A stretch of DNA of 6,834 nucleotides from DUPQ01 sp022706885 (GTDB lineage Bacteria; Bacillota; Clostridia; DUPQ01), in NCBI GenBank assembly GCA_022706885.1, contig JAKJBR010000051.1:1-6834 (forward strand), read 5' to 3'. Under the pieces are notes generated by a model. That model was given only the letters and a program-made list of their open reading frames with translations. It ran no database searches and was not told the DNA's origin. The translations under genes were made by a program, and so were the position numbers. Position 1 is the first letter of the stretch, and each line of letters opens with the position of its first letter. Shown here piece after piece: positions 1-6,366 of this stretch.

Positions 1-720
1 TTTTTGCTGTCAAGTACAGCGGCCTTTCTTTTTTCACCGTATTATGAGCTGAAAAATATAACTGTTGAAGAAAGTGCCGTTAATATTACCGACACACTGG
101 GTGCATGCGGTGTGGTTGCAGGCAGCAACATCAATCTTCTTTTGTTATCAAAGGGAAATATTTTAAGCGGGCACCTTGTCAAGGCGGAAGAGCAGGTGTT
201 GACTGATGTCAACATCAAGAATTTAAGTATAAAAAGGTCGGGAAGGAATGATCTTACCGTAAGTTGTCAGTCCAGGAAACCCGTAATGTGTATATCACAC
301 GATGACTATATAATATATTTTGATTACGACGGAACGATAATCGATACGACACCGACAAAGGCGGAAAAGGCAATACTTATCAGAGGATTGGATTTAGATT
401 TCTTTTATATGGGACGCAATATATTGACTTGTAATTACATGTTGGAGGACATTTCCGTCTTATGTAACGAGATAGAAAAGTACGATACCGTTAATTTTAC
501 TGCTATCAGAACACTGATAAATGAGATAGAAATACGGGAAAATGACGGAATAATCATCAAATATGACAACAGATTGGAAATATTGATGGATATGACCGAT
601 GATGTGAAATACAATGCAAATGTTTTATGTGCCATACTGTCAACCATGAATCAGAGCAGTAAAGGCACTGTGGATTTTACCGTTTCCGACACTCCGTTCT
701 TCAGCCCCGCTTCGGAATGA
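1..720 (+). CDS. ftsQ: Cell division protein FtsQ/DivIB, 5'-truncated by window edge
   Basis: The reading frame is open from base 1, so the N-terminus is missing; the TTG at base 4 is not a credible start. The 239 visible residues begin at the end of a hydrophobic segment (about 1-12, the single membrane anchor). A POTRA-like domain follows (about 13-97), opening with YYELKNITV and ending in the strand LTVSCQSRKPVMCI. The beta domain comes next, with the family-typical YIIYFDYDGTIID (103-115) and the IRGLDLDFF segment (127-135). In the family this is a bitopic protein whose extracytoplasmic domain connects early and late divisome proteins and regulates septal peptidoglycan synthesis. Primary sequence is poorly conserved in this family, so the call rests on architecture, the fold-specific strand patterns and position just before ftsZ. 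The C-terminus (TPFFSPASE) is short, without the long tail of some homologues. No terminator is evident after the stop, so read-through into ftsZ is likely. Confidence 0.83.
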   Translation, partial: FLLSSTAAFLFSPYYELKNITVEESAVNITDTLGACGVVAGSNINLLLLSKGNILSGHLVKAEEQVLTDVNIKNLSIKRSGRNDLTVSCQSRKPVMCISHDDYIIYFDYDGTIIDTTPTKAEKAILIRGLDLDFFYMGRNILTCNYMLEDISVLCNEIEKYDTVNFTAIRTLINEIEIRENDGIIIKYDNRLEILMDMTDDVKYNANVLCAILSTMNQSSKGTVDFTVSDTPFFSPASE

Positions 721-742
721 CGGAAAAAGTTGTTAAAAAACC

Positions 743-772
743 TTGACAAAAGTTTTGTTTGTAATGTATATA
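743..772 (+). promoter_or_regulatory. Distal ftsZ promoter, TTGACA-18-TATATA
   Basis: A perfect -35 hexamer TTGACA (743-748) is followed after 18 bases by TATATA (767-772), a 5/6 match to the -10 consensus. It lies 23 bases past the ftsQ stop and would give ftsZ transcription independent of the upstream division genes. The same -35 is too far from the downstream TATAAT copies to serve them. Boxes are seen directly; activity is inferred. Confidence 0.55.
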
Positions 773-777
773 CAAGA

Positions 778-799
778 TGATATAATGTTTGATATAATG
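778..799 (+). promoter_or_regulatory. Tandem extended -10 promoters of ftsZ in a 10-bp direct repeat
   Basis: The decamer TGATATAATG occurs at 778-787 and again at 790-799. Each copy contains TGATATAAT, a perfect TGnTATAAT extended -10 element (TATAAT at 781-786 and 793-798), offset by 12 bases, roughly one helical turn. The first copy has a partial -35 (TTGTAA, 759-764, 16-base spacer); the second has only a poor one, but extended -10 promoters tolerate that. A third exact TATAAT (819-824) lacks the TG and a -35 and may be chance. Together with the distal TTGACA promoter this suggests several ftsZ start sites. Confidence 0.6.
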
Positions 800-847
800 A
801 TGGTAATTATTAGTTTAGTATAATTTCTTACATGAAAGGGGAGTATT

Positions 848-2122
848 ATGCTTCAGTTCGAAATGGAGATGGAGCAATTCGCTCAGATAAAGGTTTTAGG
901 AGTCGGTGGTGCCGGAAACAATGCAATAGACAGAATGATTACTTCGGGATTGAAGGGTGTGGAGTTTATTTCCATAAACACCGACAAGCAGGCTTTGATG
1001 AATTCAAAGGCAACTACAAAGATTCAGATAGGGGAAAAACTGACAAAAGGATTGGGTGCAGGTTCCATTCCCGAAATAGGGGAAAGAAGTGCGGAAGAGT
1101 CCAAGGATATCATTATAGACCACATCAAGGGTGCCGATATGATATTCATAACAGCCGGCATGGGCGGCGGTACCGGTACCGGTGCCGTGCCGATAATTGC
1201 CAAAGAAGCCAGGCAACTGGGAATTCTTACCGTATGTATTGTAACCAAGCCGTTTACTTTTGAAGGAAGAAAAAGAAAAGAAAATGCCGAAAAGGGTATA
1301 GGTAAATTGCAGTCCATAGTGGATACTCTTATCATAGTACCCAATGACAGACTGTTACAGATTTCCGACAAGAAGATAACCATATTGGAAGCATTCCTTA
1401 CTGCGGACAATGTTCTTTTCAAAGGTGTTCAGAGTATATCCGACCTTATTGCGGTACCCGGCCTTATAAATCTGGACTTCGCCGATGTCAAAACGGTAAT
1501 GACCGATGCGGGAATAGCACATATGGGTATAGGCAGAGGCTCGGGAGAAGATAAATGTGAACAGGCGGCAATGGAAGCGATAAAGAGTCCGTTACTGGAG
1601 ACCTCTATTGAAGGAGCCAAGAAGCTTCTGGTCAATATTACCGGCGGTCCCGATATGGGATTGTTTGAAGTGGATCATGCCGCAAACAAGATTTACGAAG
1701 CTGCAGACGAGTCAGCCGATATCATCTGGGGTGCCACAATTGATCCCAATATGACCGATCAGATAATGATAACCATAATAGCAACGGGATTCAATGATGA
1801 TGTTAAGGAGTATAAGCCTTCGATTCTGTTCCCGAAAAAAGAAGAGAAACCGTTTACCTTTAAGGATGTAAAAGAACCGGAAAAAGAAGTTATCCGACCC
1901 GAAGAACCGGAAGAAGAGAAAACTGAAGAAGAAGCAGAAGACTTAAAAGAAACCAGGTTATTCGATATTCATCTGCCCGACGAGGAAGATAAACAACGGG
2001 ATGAGGAGCCTGATACCGTTTCCAAAGAGGTTGAGGAAAAGAAACCCGAACCTGAGGTACAACCGGAAAAGAAGCAGAGGGATGATACCATCACCATTCC
2101 CAGTTTTTTACGTATGAAGTAA
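848..2122 (+). CDS. ftsZ: Cell division GTPase FtsZ
   Basis: This is the tubulin-like GTPase that polymerises into the cytoplasmic Z ring at the division site and recruits the divisome. In order, the 424-residue product shows: the nucleotide-binding GVGGAGNNAIDRM (18-30), NTDKQAL (44-50), the tubulin signature GGGTGTG (106-112), VTKPFTFEGRKRK (132-144), NDRLL (166-170), and the T7 catalytic loop NLDFADVKTVM (208-218), whose N208, D210 and D213 complete the GTPase site of the next subunit. The second domain includes NITGGPDMGLFEV (263-275). A Glu/Lys-rich linker of about 90 residues (roughly 320-410) precedes the conserved tail ITIPSFLRMK (415-424), which in the family binds FtsA, SepF, ZapA or EzrA-type partners. 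The ATG at 848 is chosen because AAAGGGGAG (835-843) sits just upstream. All catalytic residues are present. ftsA is not between ftsQ and ftsZ. Confidence 0.99.
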   Translation: MLQFEMEMEQFAQIKVLGVGGAGNNAIDRMITSGLKGVEFISINTDKQALMNSKATTKIQIGEKLTKGLGAGSIPEIGERSAEESKDIIIDHIKGADMIFITAGMGGGTGTGAVPIIAKEARQLGILTVCIVTKPFTFEGRKRKENAEKGIGKLQSIVDTLIIVPNDRLLQISDKKITILEAFLTADNVLFKGVQSISDLIAVPGLINLDFADVKTVMTDAGIAHMGIGRGSGEDKCEQAAMEAIKSPLLETSIEGAKKLLVNITGGPDMGLFEVDHAANKIYEAADESADIIWGATIDPNMTDQIMITIIATGFNDDVKEYKPSILFPKKEEKPFTFKDVKEPEKEVIRPEEPEEEKTEEEAEDLKETRLFDIHLPDEEDKQRDEEPDTVSKEVEEKKPEPEVQPEKKQRDDTITIPSFLRMK

Positions 2123-2145
2123 AATTATGAGAGATATATAAAAGG

Positions 2146-2168
2146 ATGCGGGAGACCGCATTTTTTTT
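2146..2168 (+). terminator. Rho-independent terminator of ftsZ
   Basis: The perfect 6-bp stem ATGCGG/CCGCAT (2146-2151 and 2156-2161) is closed by a GAGA (GNRA-type) tetraloop and followed by a run of eight T (2161-2168, the first T shared with the stem). It lies 24 bases after the ftsZ stop, is GC-rich relative to its surroundings, and separates ftsZ transcription from the next gene. Confidence 0.93.
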
Positions 2169-2238
2169 GCTGCTTTTTTCACATTTTTAAAGTATTTGCT
2201 TAATTTGTAAACTTTTTATGACATGGTGATAAAAAGTA

Positions 2239-2267
2239 TTGCAGTATTCAAAGTGTTGATATATAAT
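2239..2267 (+). promoter_or_regulatory. Probable promoter of the acyl-CoA ligase gene
   Basis: A perfect -10 TATAAT (2262-2267) lies 17 bases after TTGCAG (2239-2244), which matches only three of six -35 positions. It sits between the ftsZ terminator and the ligase gene, 23 bases before the start codon, so a start near 2274 would give a very short leader that includes the ribosome binding site at 2278. The -10 and position are convincing; the -35 is weak. Confidence 0.55.
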
Positions 2268-2277
2268 GGTAGAAATT

Positions 2278-2282
2278 GGAGG
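2278..2282 (+). promoter_or_regulatory. Ribosome binding site GGAGG that fixes the ligase start
   Basis: GGAGG (within TTGGAGGTAAC) lies 8 bases before the ATG at 2291. A TTG codon at 2276, in frame and five codons further upstream, overlaps this site and so cannot be the start. The gene is therefore called from 2291. Confidence 0.85.
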
Positions 2283-2290
2283 TAACAAAA

Positions 2291-4009
2291 ATGGCAATAG
2301 GTAAAGAAGGAGTATATAAGGTAAGAGAAATAAAGAATATCCGAGAAGCGATTTTCGGTGCTGCCGAGATATACGGAGATAAAGATGCATTATTGGAAAA
2401 GAATAAAGAAACGGATAAATATGAAGCCCGTTCATATAACGAATTCGTAGCGGATATAAAGAGTCTCGGAACCGCATTATGTGATATGGGTCTTAAAGAC
2501 AAAAGAGTGGTTGTTATGGGAGAAAACAGATATTTCTGGGCTGTTTCTTACATGGCTGTGGTATGCGGAACAGGTACCGTTGTACCGGTGGATGTGCAAC
2601 TTAATCAGGATGACCTTAAATATATATTTGAGTCATGTAAACCTGATGCGGTCATATTTACCGACAGAAAAGCAACCGAAATCAAAAATCTGGCAGAGCA
2701 ACTGTCCTATATTAAATTTTTCATAAATATGGACGGAGATTATACCGATAATAAACGTTTCTTCAATGTTACCGATCTTATTGCAAAGGGAAGTAAAATG
2801 GTTGAAAAAGGTGACAGGACTTTTATTGATGCCGAAATAGATAACGAAGAGACACTGATAATTCTCTATACATCGGCAACTACTTCGGTATCCAAAGCCG
2901 TTCAGTTGTCACATAGAAATATAGCAAGCAATATTATGGCAATGTCCAGCATGATAAAGGTATATATTTCCGATGTATTTTTATCGGTACTGCCTTTGCA
3001 CCACACTTATGAATGTACTTGCGGATTCTTATGTGTTCTGTATCTCGGGGCATCCATCGGTTATTCCGAAGGGCTCAGGTATATTAAAAAGAATCTGGAT
3101 GAACTGAAGCCCAGTGTAATTCTTTCGGTTCCTCTTTTGTTTGAAAAGACATACAAGACCATCATGAAATCGGCGGAGAATTCCGGCAGTCTTAAGAAAC
3201 TCGAAACATTTATTAAAATTGCCGACGCACTTCGTCTCAACAATAAGATAAGAAGAAAACTGTTTTCTTCGGTCATCGCCGGTTTAGGCGGAAATATGAG
3301 GTTGATGATATCCGGTGCGGCTGCAATATCACCTACGGTCTCCAAGTTTTACAGAGCGGTAGGTATTGATTTTCTGCAAGGATACGGACTTACCGAATGT
3401 TCTCCTATAATCTGCCTGAATTCCGATAAGGATTTCGTGGATGAATCGGCAGGAAAACCGTTACCGGGAGTGGAAGTTGTTATTTTAGATAAGGATTCCG
3501 AGGGCATAGGTGAAATATGTGCGAAAGGTCCCAATATAATGAAGGGCTACATGAATATGCCGGAAGAAAATGCCAAAGCATTTGAAGGAGGATATTTCCA
3601 TACCGGAGACTTAGGCTATATGGATAAAAATGACTTTGTATACATAACAGGAAGAAAGAAATCCGTAATAGTCACAAAAACCGGCAAAAACATATTCCCG
3701 GAAGAGCTGGAGCAAAAGCTGGATAGGAGCAAATATGTGGAAGAGTGTCTGGTATTCGGTGTAACCGATAAGAACGGAGACAGTATAATAACCGCTTCGG
3801 TTTATCCCGCACTTCAGATATTTGAAGAAGAATTCAACAATACCGACAAGAAGTTCATTCATGACAAGATAATGGAACTTGTTCAGGAGGTCAATTCACA
3901 CGTACCCACATACAAAGCAATTAAGAAGCTTGTTATAAGGGACAACGAATTTGAAAAGACCACAACAAGAAAAATTAAACGTTACGGCGATAACTATAAA
4001 GCGGATTAA
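2291..4009 (+). CDS. AMP-forming long-chain acyl-CoA ligase-like protein with altered P-loop
   Basis: This is an ANL-superfamily adenylate-forming enzyme of 572 residues. Enzymes of this type activate a carboxylate, usually a fatty acid, with ATP to an acyl-adenylate and pass it to CoA in the cytoplasm or at the membrane face. Visible motifs: the P-loop region YTSATTSVSKAVQLSH (193-208), LPLHHTYE (234-241), GYGLTECSP (364-372, adenine/acyl pocket), YFHTGDLG (435-442, ATP ribose-binding Asp 440), the hinge ITGRKKSVIV (452-461), FPEELE (469-474), and TTTRKIKRY (557-565) with the C-terminal catalytic lysine probably K561. The P-loop departs from the usual TSGTTGxPKG: its first Gly is Ala and its second is Ser. 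Clostridial relatives recalled from memory already have SKAV, but normally keep the first Gly. The gene stands alone between the ftsZ terminator and a hairpin-bearing gap. Substrate chain length cannot be read from sequence; an acyl-ACP synthetase or a ligase for another acid is possible. Confidence 0.9.
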   Translation: MAIGKEGVYKVREIKNIREAIFGAAEIYGDKDALLEKNKETDKYEARSYNEFVADIKSLGTALCDMGLKDKRVVVMGENRYFWAVSYMAVVCGTGTVVPVDVQLNQDDLKYIFESCKPDAVIFTDRKATEIKNLAEQLSYIKFFINMDGDYTDNKRFFNVTDLIAKGSKMVEKGDRTFIDAEIDNEETLIILYTSATTSVSKAVQLSHRNIASNIMAMSSMIKVYISDVFLSVLPLHHTYECTCGFLCVLYLGASIGYSEGLRYIKKNLDELKPSVILSVPLLFEKTYKTIMKSAENSGSLKKLETFIKIADALRLNNKIRRKLFSSVIAGLGGNMRLMISGAAAISPTVSKFYRAVGIDFLQGYGLTECSPIICLNSDKDFVDESAGKPLPGVEVVILDKDSEGIGEICAKGPNIMKGYMNMPEENAKAFEGGYFHTGDLGYMDKNDFVYITGRKKSVIVTKTGKNIFPEELEQKLDRSKYVEECLVFGVTDKNGDSIITASVYPALQIFEEEFNNTDKKFIHDKIMELVQEVNSHVPTYKAIKKLVIRDNEFEKTTTRKIKRYGDNYKAD

Positions 4010-4030
4010 TATTTGTGTTACGATAGGACA

Positions 4031-4042
4031 TTGAAATTTCAA
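4031..4042. repeat. Perfect 12-bp palindrome after the ligase gene
   Basis: TTGAAATTTCAA reads identically on both strands, 21 bases past the ligase stop. It has no loop, so it is a poor RNA hairpin and more like a protein-binding dyad. Flanking GACA (4027-4030) and TGTC (4052-4055) extend the symmetry loosely. It may be chance in AT-rich DNA. Confidence 0.35.
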
Positions 4043-4059
4043 AGATTCATGTGTCGGAC

Positions 4060-4133
4060 TATAGCATAGGATAAGTGACTGTGGAAAATACTTTACCGTT
4101 AATTGATTTTTTCCACAGTTATCTTATGCTATA
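4060..4133. repeat. Long inverted repeat (25 base pairs, one 4-base bulge)
   Basis: Bases 4060-4088 can pair with 4109-4133. The outer stem is 15 pairs, from TATAGCATA against TATGCTATA inward with one G-T pair (4069/4124). A GTGA bulge on the left (4075-4078) follows, then 10 more pairs, CTGTGGAAAA against TTTTCCACAG, around a 20-base loop (4089-4108). No T tract follows the right arm, so this is not a standard intrinsic terminator, although it could slow or protect the ligase transcript 3' end. The full-length dyad resembles small palindromic repeat elements found between genes; I see no second copy in this window and no clear target-site duplication. Confidence 0.85.
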
Positions 4134-4135
4134 AT
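4127..4135 (+). promoter_or_regulatory. Extended -10 promoter of the transporter/phosphodiesterase operon
   Basis: TGCTATAAT is a perfect TGnTATAAT element 30 bases before the transporter start codon. No convincing -35 lies at 16-18 bases (the region is a T run), which fits an extended -10 type promoter. All but its last two bases fall in the right arm of the inverted repeat. Confidence 0.55.
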
Positions 4136-4165
4136 ATCATTATTATTACATCGGGGGAAAAATAA

Positions 4166-5461
4166 ATGAAACTCAAACTGAATTACAAAAGGACATTTCT
4201 TGTGGGACTTGCTTTCATGTCGATATGCATGTTCTGGCAGATGTATGATTTTGTCATACCGCTCATTCTAACCAACAAATTCCAAATGAGGGTGGATTTA
4301 GCAAACGCCATAATGGCTTTGGATAATGTTTTGGGATTATTCATGCTTCCGCTTTTCGGGGTTTTAAGTGACAAAGTAAATACAAAAATAGGCAGAAGAA
4401 TGCCGTTTATTCTGGTCGGCACCGCAGTAGCGGCAATATTTACCGTTGTGCTGCCGATAGCGGCAAACTCCAATAATCTTGTACTCTTCATGATTGCTCT
4501 GTGTTTGGTGCTTATTGCTATGGCAACATACAGATCGCCGGCGGTAGCTCTTATGCCCGATGTTACCGCAAAGCCCGTACGATCGCAGGGAAATGCAGTC
4601 ATAAACCTTATGGGTACATTGGGCGGTACTATAGTTTTGGCACTGAAAATGATTATCAAGCCGGGTGAAGGATGGGATTATACCACTTTCTTCATAGTGG
4701 TAGCTTCCATGATGGTTATAAGTGTAATGATTCTTTTTGTTACCGTAAACGAGAATAAGTACAGAAAAGAAATGGAAGACATAAACTACGGTGATCCCAT
4801 AATAGAAGAGCCCGGCCCTGAAGTAACCGAAGAAAAATCCGACAAACTTCCTAAGGATGTCAGGAAAAGTATGATATTGCTTCTTGCGTCTATCTTTCTT
4901 TGGGTATTCGGTTACAATGCCGTCACAACGGCTTTCTCGCAGTACGTAGTAAACTTCTTTAATTTACCGGAAGGTCTTGCTGCAGGTTTCCTTATGGTGG
5001 CAACGGTAACCGGATTTCTTACCTTTCTACCTGTTTCTTATCTGACAGCAAGAATAGGACGAAGAAAGACTATATTGGGCGCTTTGGCTTTAGGAATAAT
5101 TCTGTTTACCATATCGTTTTTTATTAAGGAATTTACCTTCTTTGCCAATTTCCTTTTTGCAGGTGTAGGTGTTGTGGCAGGTTCCATTACCGTTAATACA
5201 CTGCCTATGGTTCTGGAAATGAGTAAAGGTTCCACAATAGGAAGATATACAGGCTATTATTACACATGTACCATGAGTGCACAGATACTTACTCCTGTAT
5301 TAATGGGAAGACTGTTCTATCTTATCGGTTATCAGATTCTGTTCCCGTATGCCACACTGTTCCTTATTCTTTCCTTCATAACCATGCTTTTCGTTAAGCA
5401 CGGAGACAGTAAACCCCAGGTTAAGAAAAATAAATTGGAACAGTTTGATGTGGAGGATTAA
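4166..5461 (+). CDS. MFS transporter, SLC45/oligosaccharide-cation symporter-like
   Basis: This is a polytopic inner-membrane carrier of 431 residues, the normal MFS length. Twelve hydrophobic segments fit at about 11-37, 45-66, 79-99, 103-121, 142-163, 172-193, 235-257, 267-292, 300-320, 324-348, 360-388 and 390-411. The loop after helix 2 carries the MFS motif A equivalent, GVLSDKVNTKIGRRMP (65-80, with D69 and R77/R78). The symmetric half-motif ARIGRRK (295-301) follows helix 8. An acidic cytoplasmic loop (about 194-234) joins the halves. The segment TYRSPAVALMPDVTAKPVRSQ (121-141) is like that in bacterial SLC45/sucrose-symporter-like proteins, known as secondary, cation-coupled carriers, often for sugars. 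The ATG at 4166 follows GGGGGA (4153-4158). It is followed 2 bases later by a glycerophosphodiesterase gene, so a substrate related to glycerophosphodiesters or their sugar-bearing derivatives is conceivable. The real substrate is unknown. Confidence 0.88.
   Translation: MKLKLNYKRTFLVGLAFMSICMFWQMYDFVIPLILTNKFQMRVDLANAIMALDNVLGLFMLPLFGVLSDKVNTKIGRRMPFILVGTAVAAIFTVVLPIAANSNNLVLFMIALCLVLIAMATYRSPAVALMPDVTAKPVRSQGNAVINLMGTLGGTIVLALKMIIKPGEGWDYTTFFIVVASMMVISVMILFVTVNENKYRKEMEDINYGDPIIEEPGPEVTEEKSDKLPKDVRKSMILLLASIFLWVFGYNAVTTAFSQYVVNFFNLPEGLAAGFLMVATVTGFLTFLPVSYLTARIGRRKTILGALALGIILFTISFFIKEFTFFANFLFAGVGVVAGSITVNTLPMVLEMSKGSTIGRYTGYYYTCTMSAQILTPVLMGRLFYLIGYQILFPYATLFLILSFITMLFVKHGDSKPQVKKNKLEQFDVED
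5452..5456 (+). promoter_or_regulatory. Ribosome binding site inside the transporter 3' end
   Basis: GGAGG lies in the last codons of the transporter gene and 7 bases before the phosphodiesterase ATG. The genes do not overlap but are 2 bases apart, an arrangement that favours coupled translation from one mRNA. Confidence 0.8.
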
Positions 5462-5463
5462 CA

Positions 5464-6291
5464 ATGGAATGGTTAATCGCATCGGTAATGCTCATTATCA
5501 TATGGATGCTTATGATATGGCCTTCCGACTATATCAAAGAGGAAAAAAATAAGCTTGGAAAATACCTCTATGCTCACAGAGGTCTGCACAACGACGAAAA
5601 AGGTATACCGGAAAATTCCTTAGCCGCATTTGATGCGGCTTGTGTAGCCGGTTACGGAATGGAACTGGATATACAGTTTTCCAAAGACATGCAGATTGTG
5701 GTATTCCATGATGATGATTTAAAAAGAATGTGCGGAGTGGATAAGAAGGTCAATGAACTGACTTACGAGGAGCTTTCACAGTTATCGCTTAAAGGTACAC
5801 AGGAAAGAATTCCTCTTTTTACCGATGTCTTGAAGCTTGTTGACAGCAGAACTCCGCTGGTGGTGGAATTAAAGACCTGCAGGAAGTATAAAGAGCTTAC
5901 CGAAGAGACATATAAAATATTGAAAAGCTACAAGGGCGATTATTGTGTAGAGTCCTTTAATCCCATGATTGTCCGTAAATACTCTAAGCTGGATCCCACT
6001 GTCTTAAGGGGCCTGTTAATGACCAATTATATTAAATTCGGAGGAGTTAACAAGGTCTTGGGTTTTCTTCTTCAGGAGATGCTTTTCAATTTTATAGCCC
6101 GTCCGCAGTTTATTGCATGTGACCATAGAGCATTGAGTATATGGGGTGTAAATGTAGTCAGGTTCATATTCCGACCGGTTATGGCAACATGGACCATTCG
6201 CAATGAGGAGGAATTCGAGAAGGTTAAGAGTTTCGATATAGTCATATTCGAAGACTTTCTTCCCGATCCAAAAAGATGTGAGTTGAATTAG
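5464..6291 (+). CDS. Membrane-anchored glycerophosphodiester phosphodiesterase (GDPD)
   Basis: GDPD enzymes hydrolyse glycerophosphodiesters to sn-glycerol 3-phosphate and an alcohol using a metal ion and two histidines in a TIM barrel. In the 275-residue product the barrel starts after one N-terminal hydrophobic helix (about 3-19). It shows AHRG (37-40, catalytic H38 and R39), PENSLAAF (49-56, metal ligand E50), ELDIQFSKD (67-75, E67 and D69), VVFHDDDLKRMCG (79-91, second catalytic H82), VVELK (133-137, E135 and K137), VESFNP (162-167) and ATWTIRNEEE (241-250). All core catalytic residues are present. The end, FDIVIFEDFLPD (257-268), replaces the classical GIITDxPD, as in Lachnospiraceae homologues I recall. 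The anchor has no cleavage site. Basic residues lie after the helix (K25, K28, K30, K33) and none before, so the positive-inside rule suggests a cytoplasmic catalytic domain. It is co-transcribed with the MFS carrier. The precise substrate is unknown. Confidence 0.93.
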   Translation: MEWLIASVMLIIIWMLMIWPSDYIKEEKNKLGKYLYAHRGLHNDEKGIPENSLAAFDAACVAGYGMELDIQFSKDMQIVVFHDDDLKRMCGVDKKVNELTYEELSQLSLKGTQERIPLFTDVLKLVDSRTPLVVELKTCRKYKELTEETYKILKSYKGDYCVESFNPMIVRKYSKLDPTVLRGLLMTNYIKFGGVNKVLGFLLQEMLFNFIARPQFIACDHRALSIWGVNVVRFIFRPVMATWTIRNEEEFEKVKSFDIVIFEDFLPDPKRCELN

Positions 6292-6298
6292 CAACTTT

Positions 6299-6320
6299 TA
6301 ATCTCAAATATGGGAGATTA
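6299..6320 (+). terminator. Weak stem-loop after the phosphodiesterase gene
   Basis: TAATCTC (6299-6305) pairs with GAGATTA (6314-6320) around an 8-base loop, 7 bases after the stop. The stem is AT-rich and is followed by TTAATAAAAGG, not a T run, so it is at best a weak terminator. The left arm can instead pair with ATTTGAGAT at 6335-6343 (9 pairs), giving a competing structure. Confidence 0.3.
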
Positions 6321-6362
6321 TTAATAAAAGGCAAATTTGAGATAGGCTTACCAAATATGGGA
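6305..6362 (+). repeat. Direct repeat CAAATATGGGA, two copies
   Basis: The 11-mer CAAATATGGGA occurs at 6305-6315 and 6352-6362. The related words CAAATTTGA (6332-6340, containing the 8-bp palindrome CAAATTTG) and AAAATTTGA (6362-6370) follow each copy at different distances. The second copy ends 4 bases before the -35 box of the lipoprotein promoter, a usual place for an activator or repressor site. This could also be a small local duplication. Confidence 0.6.
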
Positions 6363-6366
6363 AAAT

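Noticed and set aside
1168..1188. Tandem GGTACC/ACCGGT words in ftsZ that look like a short repeat
   Set aside because: They encode the invariant GTGTGA part of the tubulin signature, so the repetition comes from protein constraint.
832..1263. A 143-codon open frame in +1 shift over the start of ftsZ, beginning at an ATG upstream of the ftsZ ribosome site
   Set aside because: It lacks its own ribosome binding site, has a low-complexity Arg/Gly/Cys-rich product, and lies wholly over the strongly conserved FtsZ GTPase domain, so it is a shadow frame.
1024..1422. A 132-codon minus-strand open frame opposite ftsZ
   Set aside because: It is antisense to the conserved core of ftsZ, with no promoter or ribosome binding site seen and a composition expected from the reverse complement of the gene.
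4060..4133. The long inverted repeat as an intrinsic terminator of the ligase gene
   Set aside because: The right arm is followed by a mixed AT sequence without a T run, and the 20-base loop is large for a terminator; another role or none is more likely.
4183..4659. A 158-codon minus-strand open frame opposite the transporter
   Set aside because: Long antisense frames are common opposite membrane-protein genes; this one has no ribosome site and mirrors the transporter codons.
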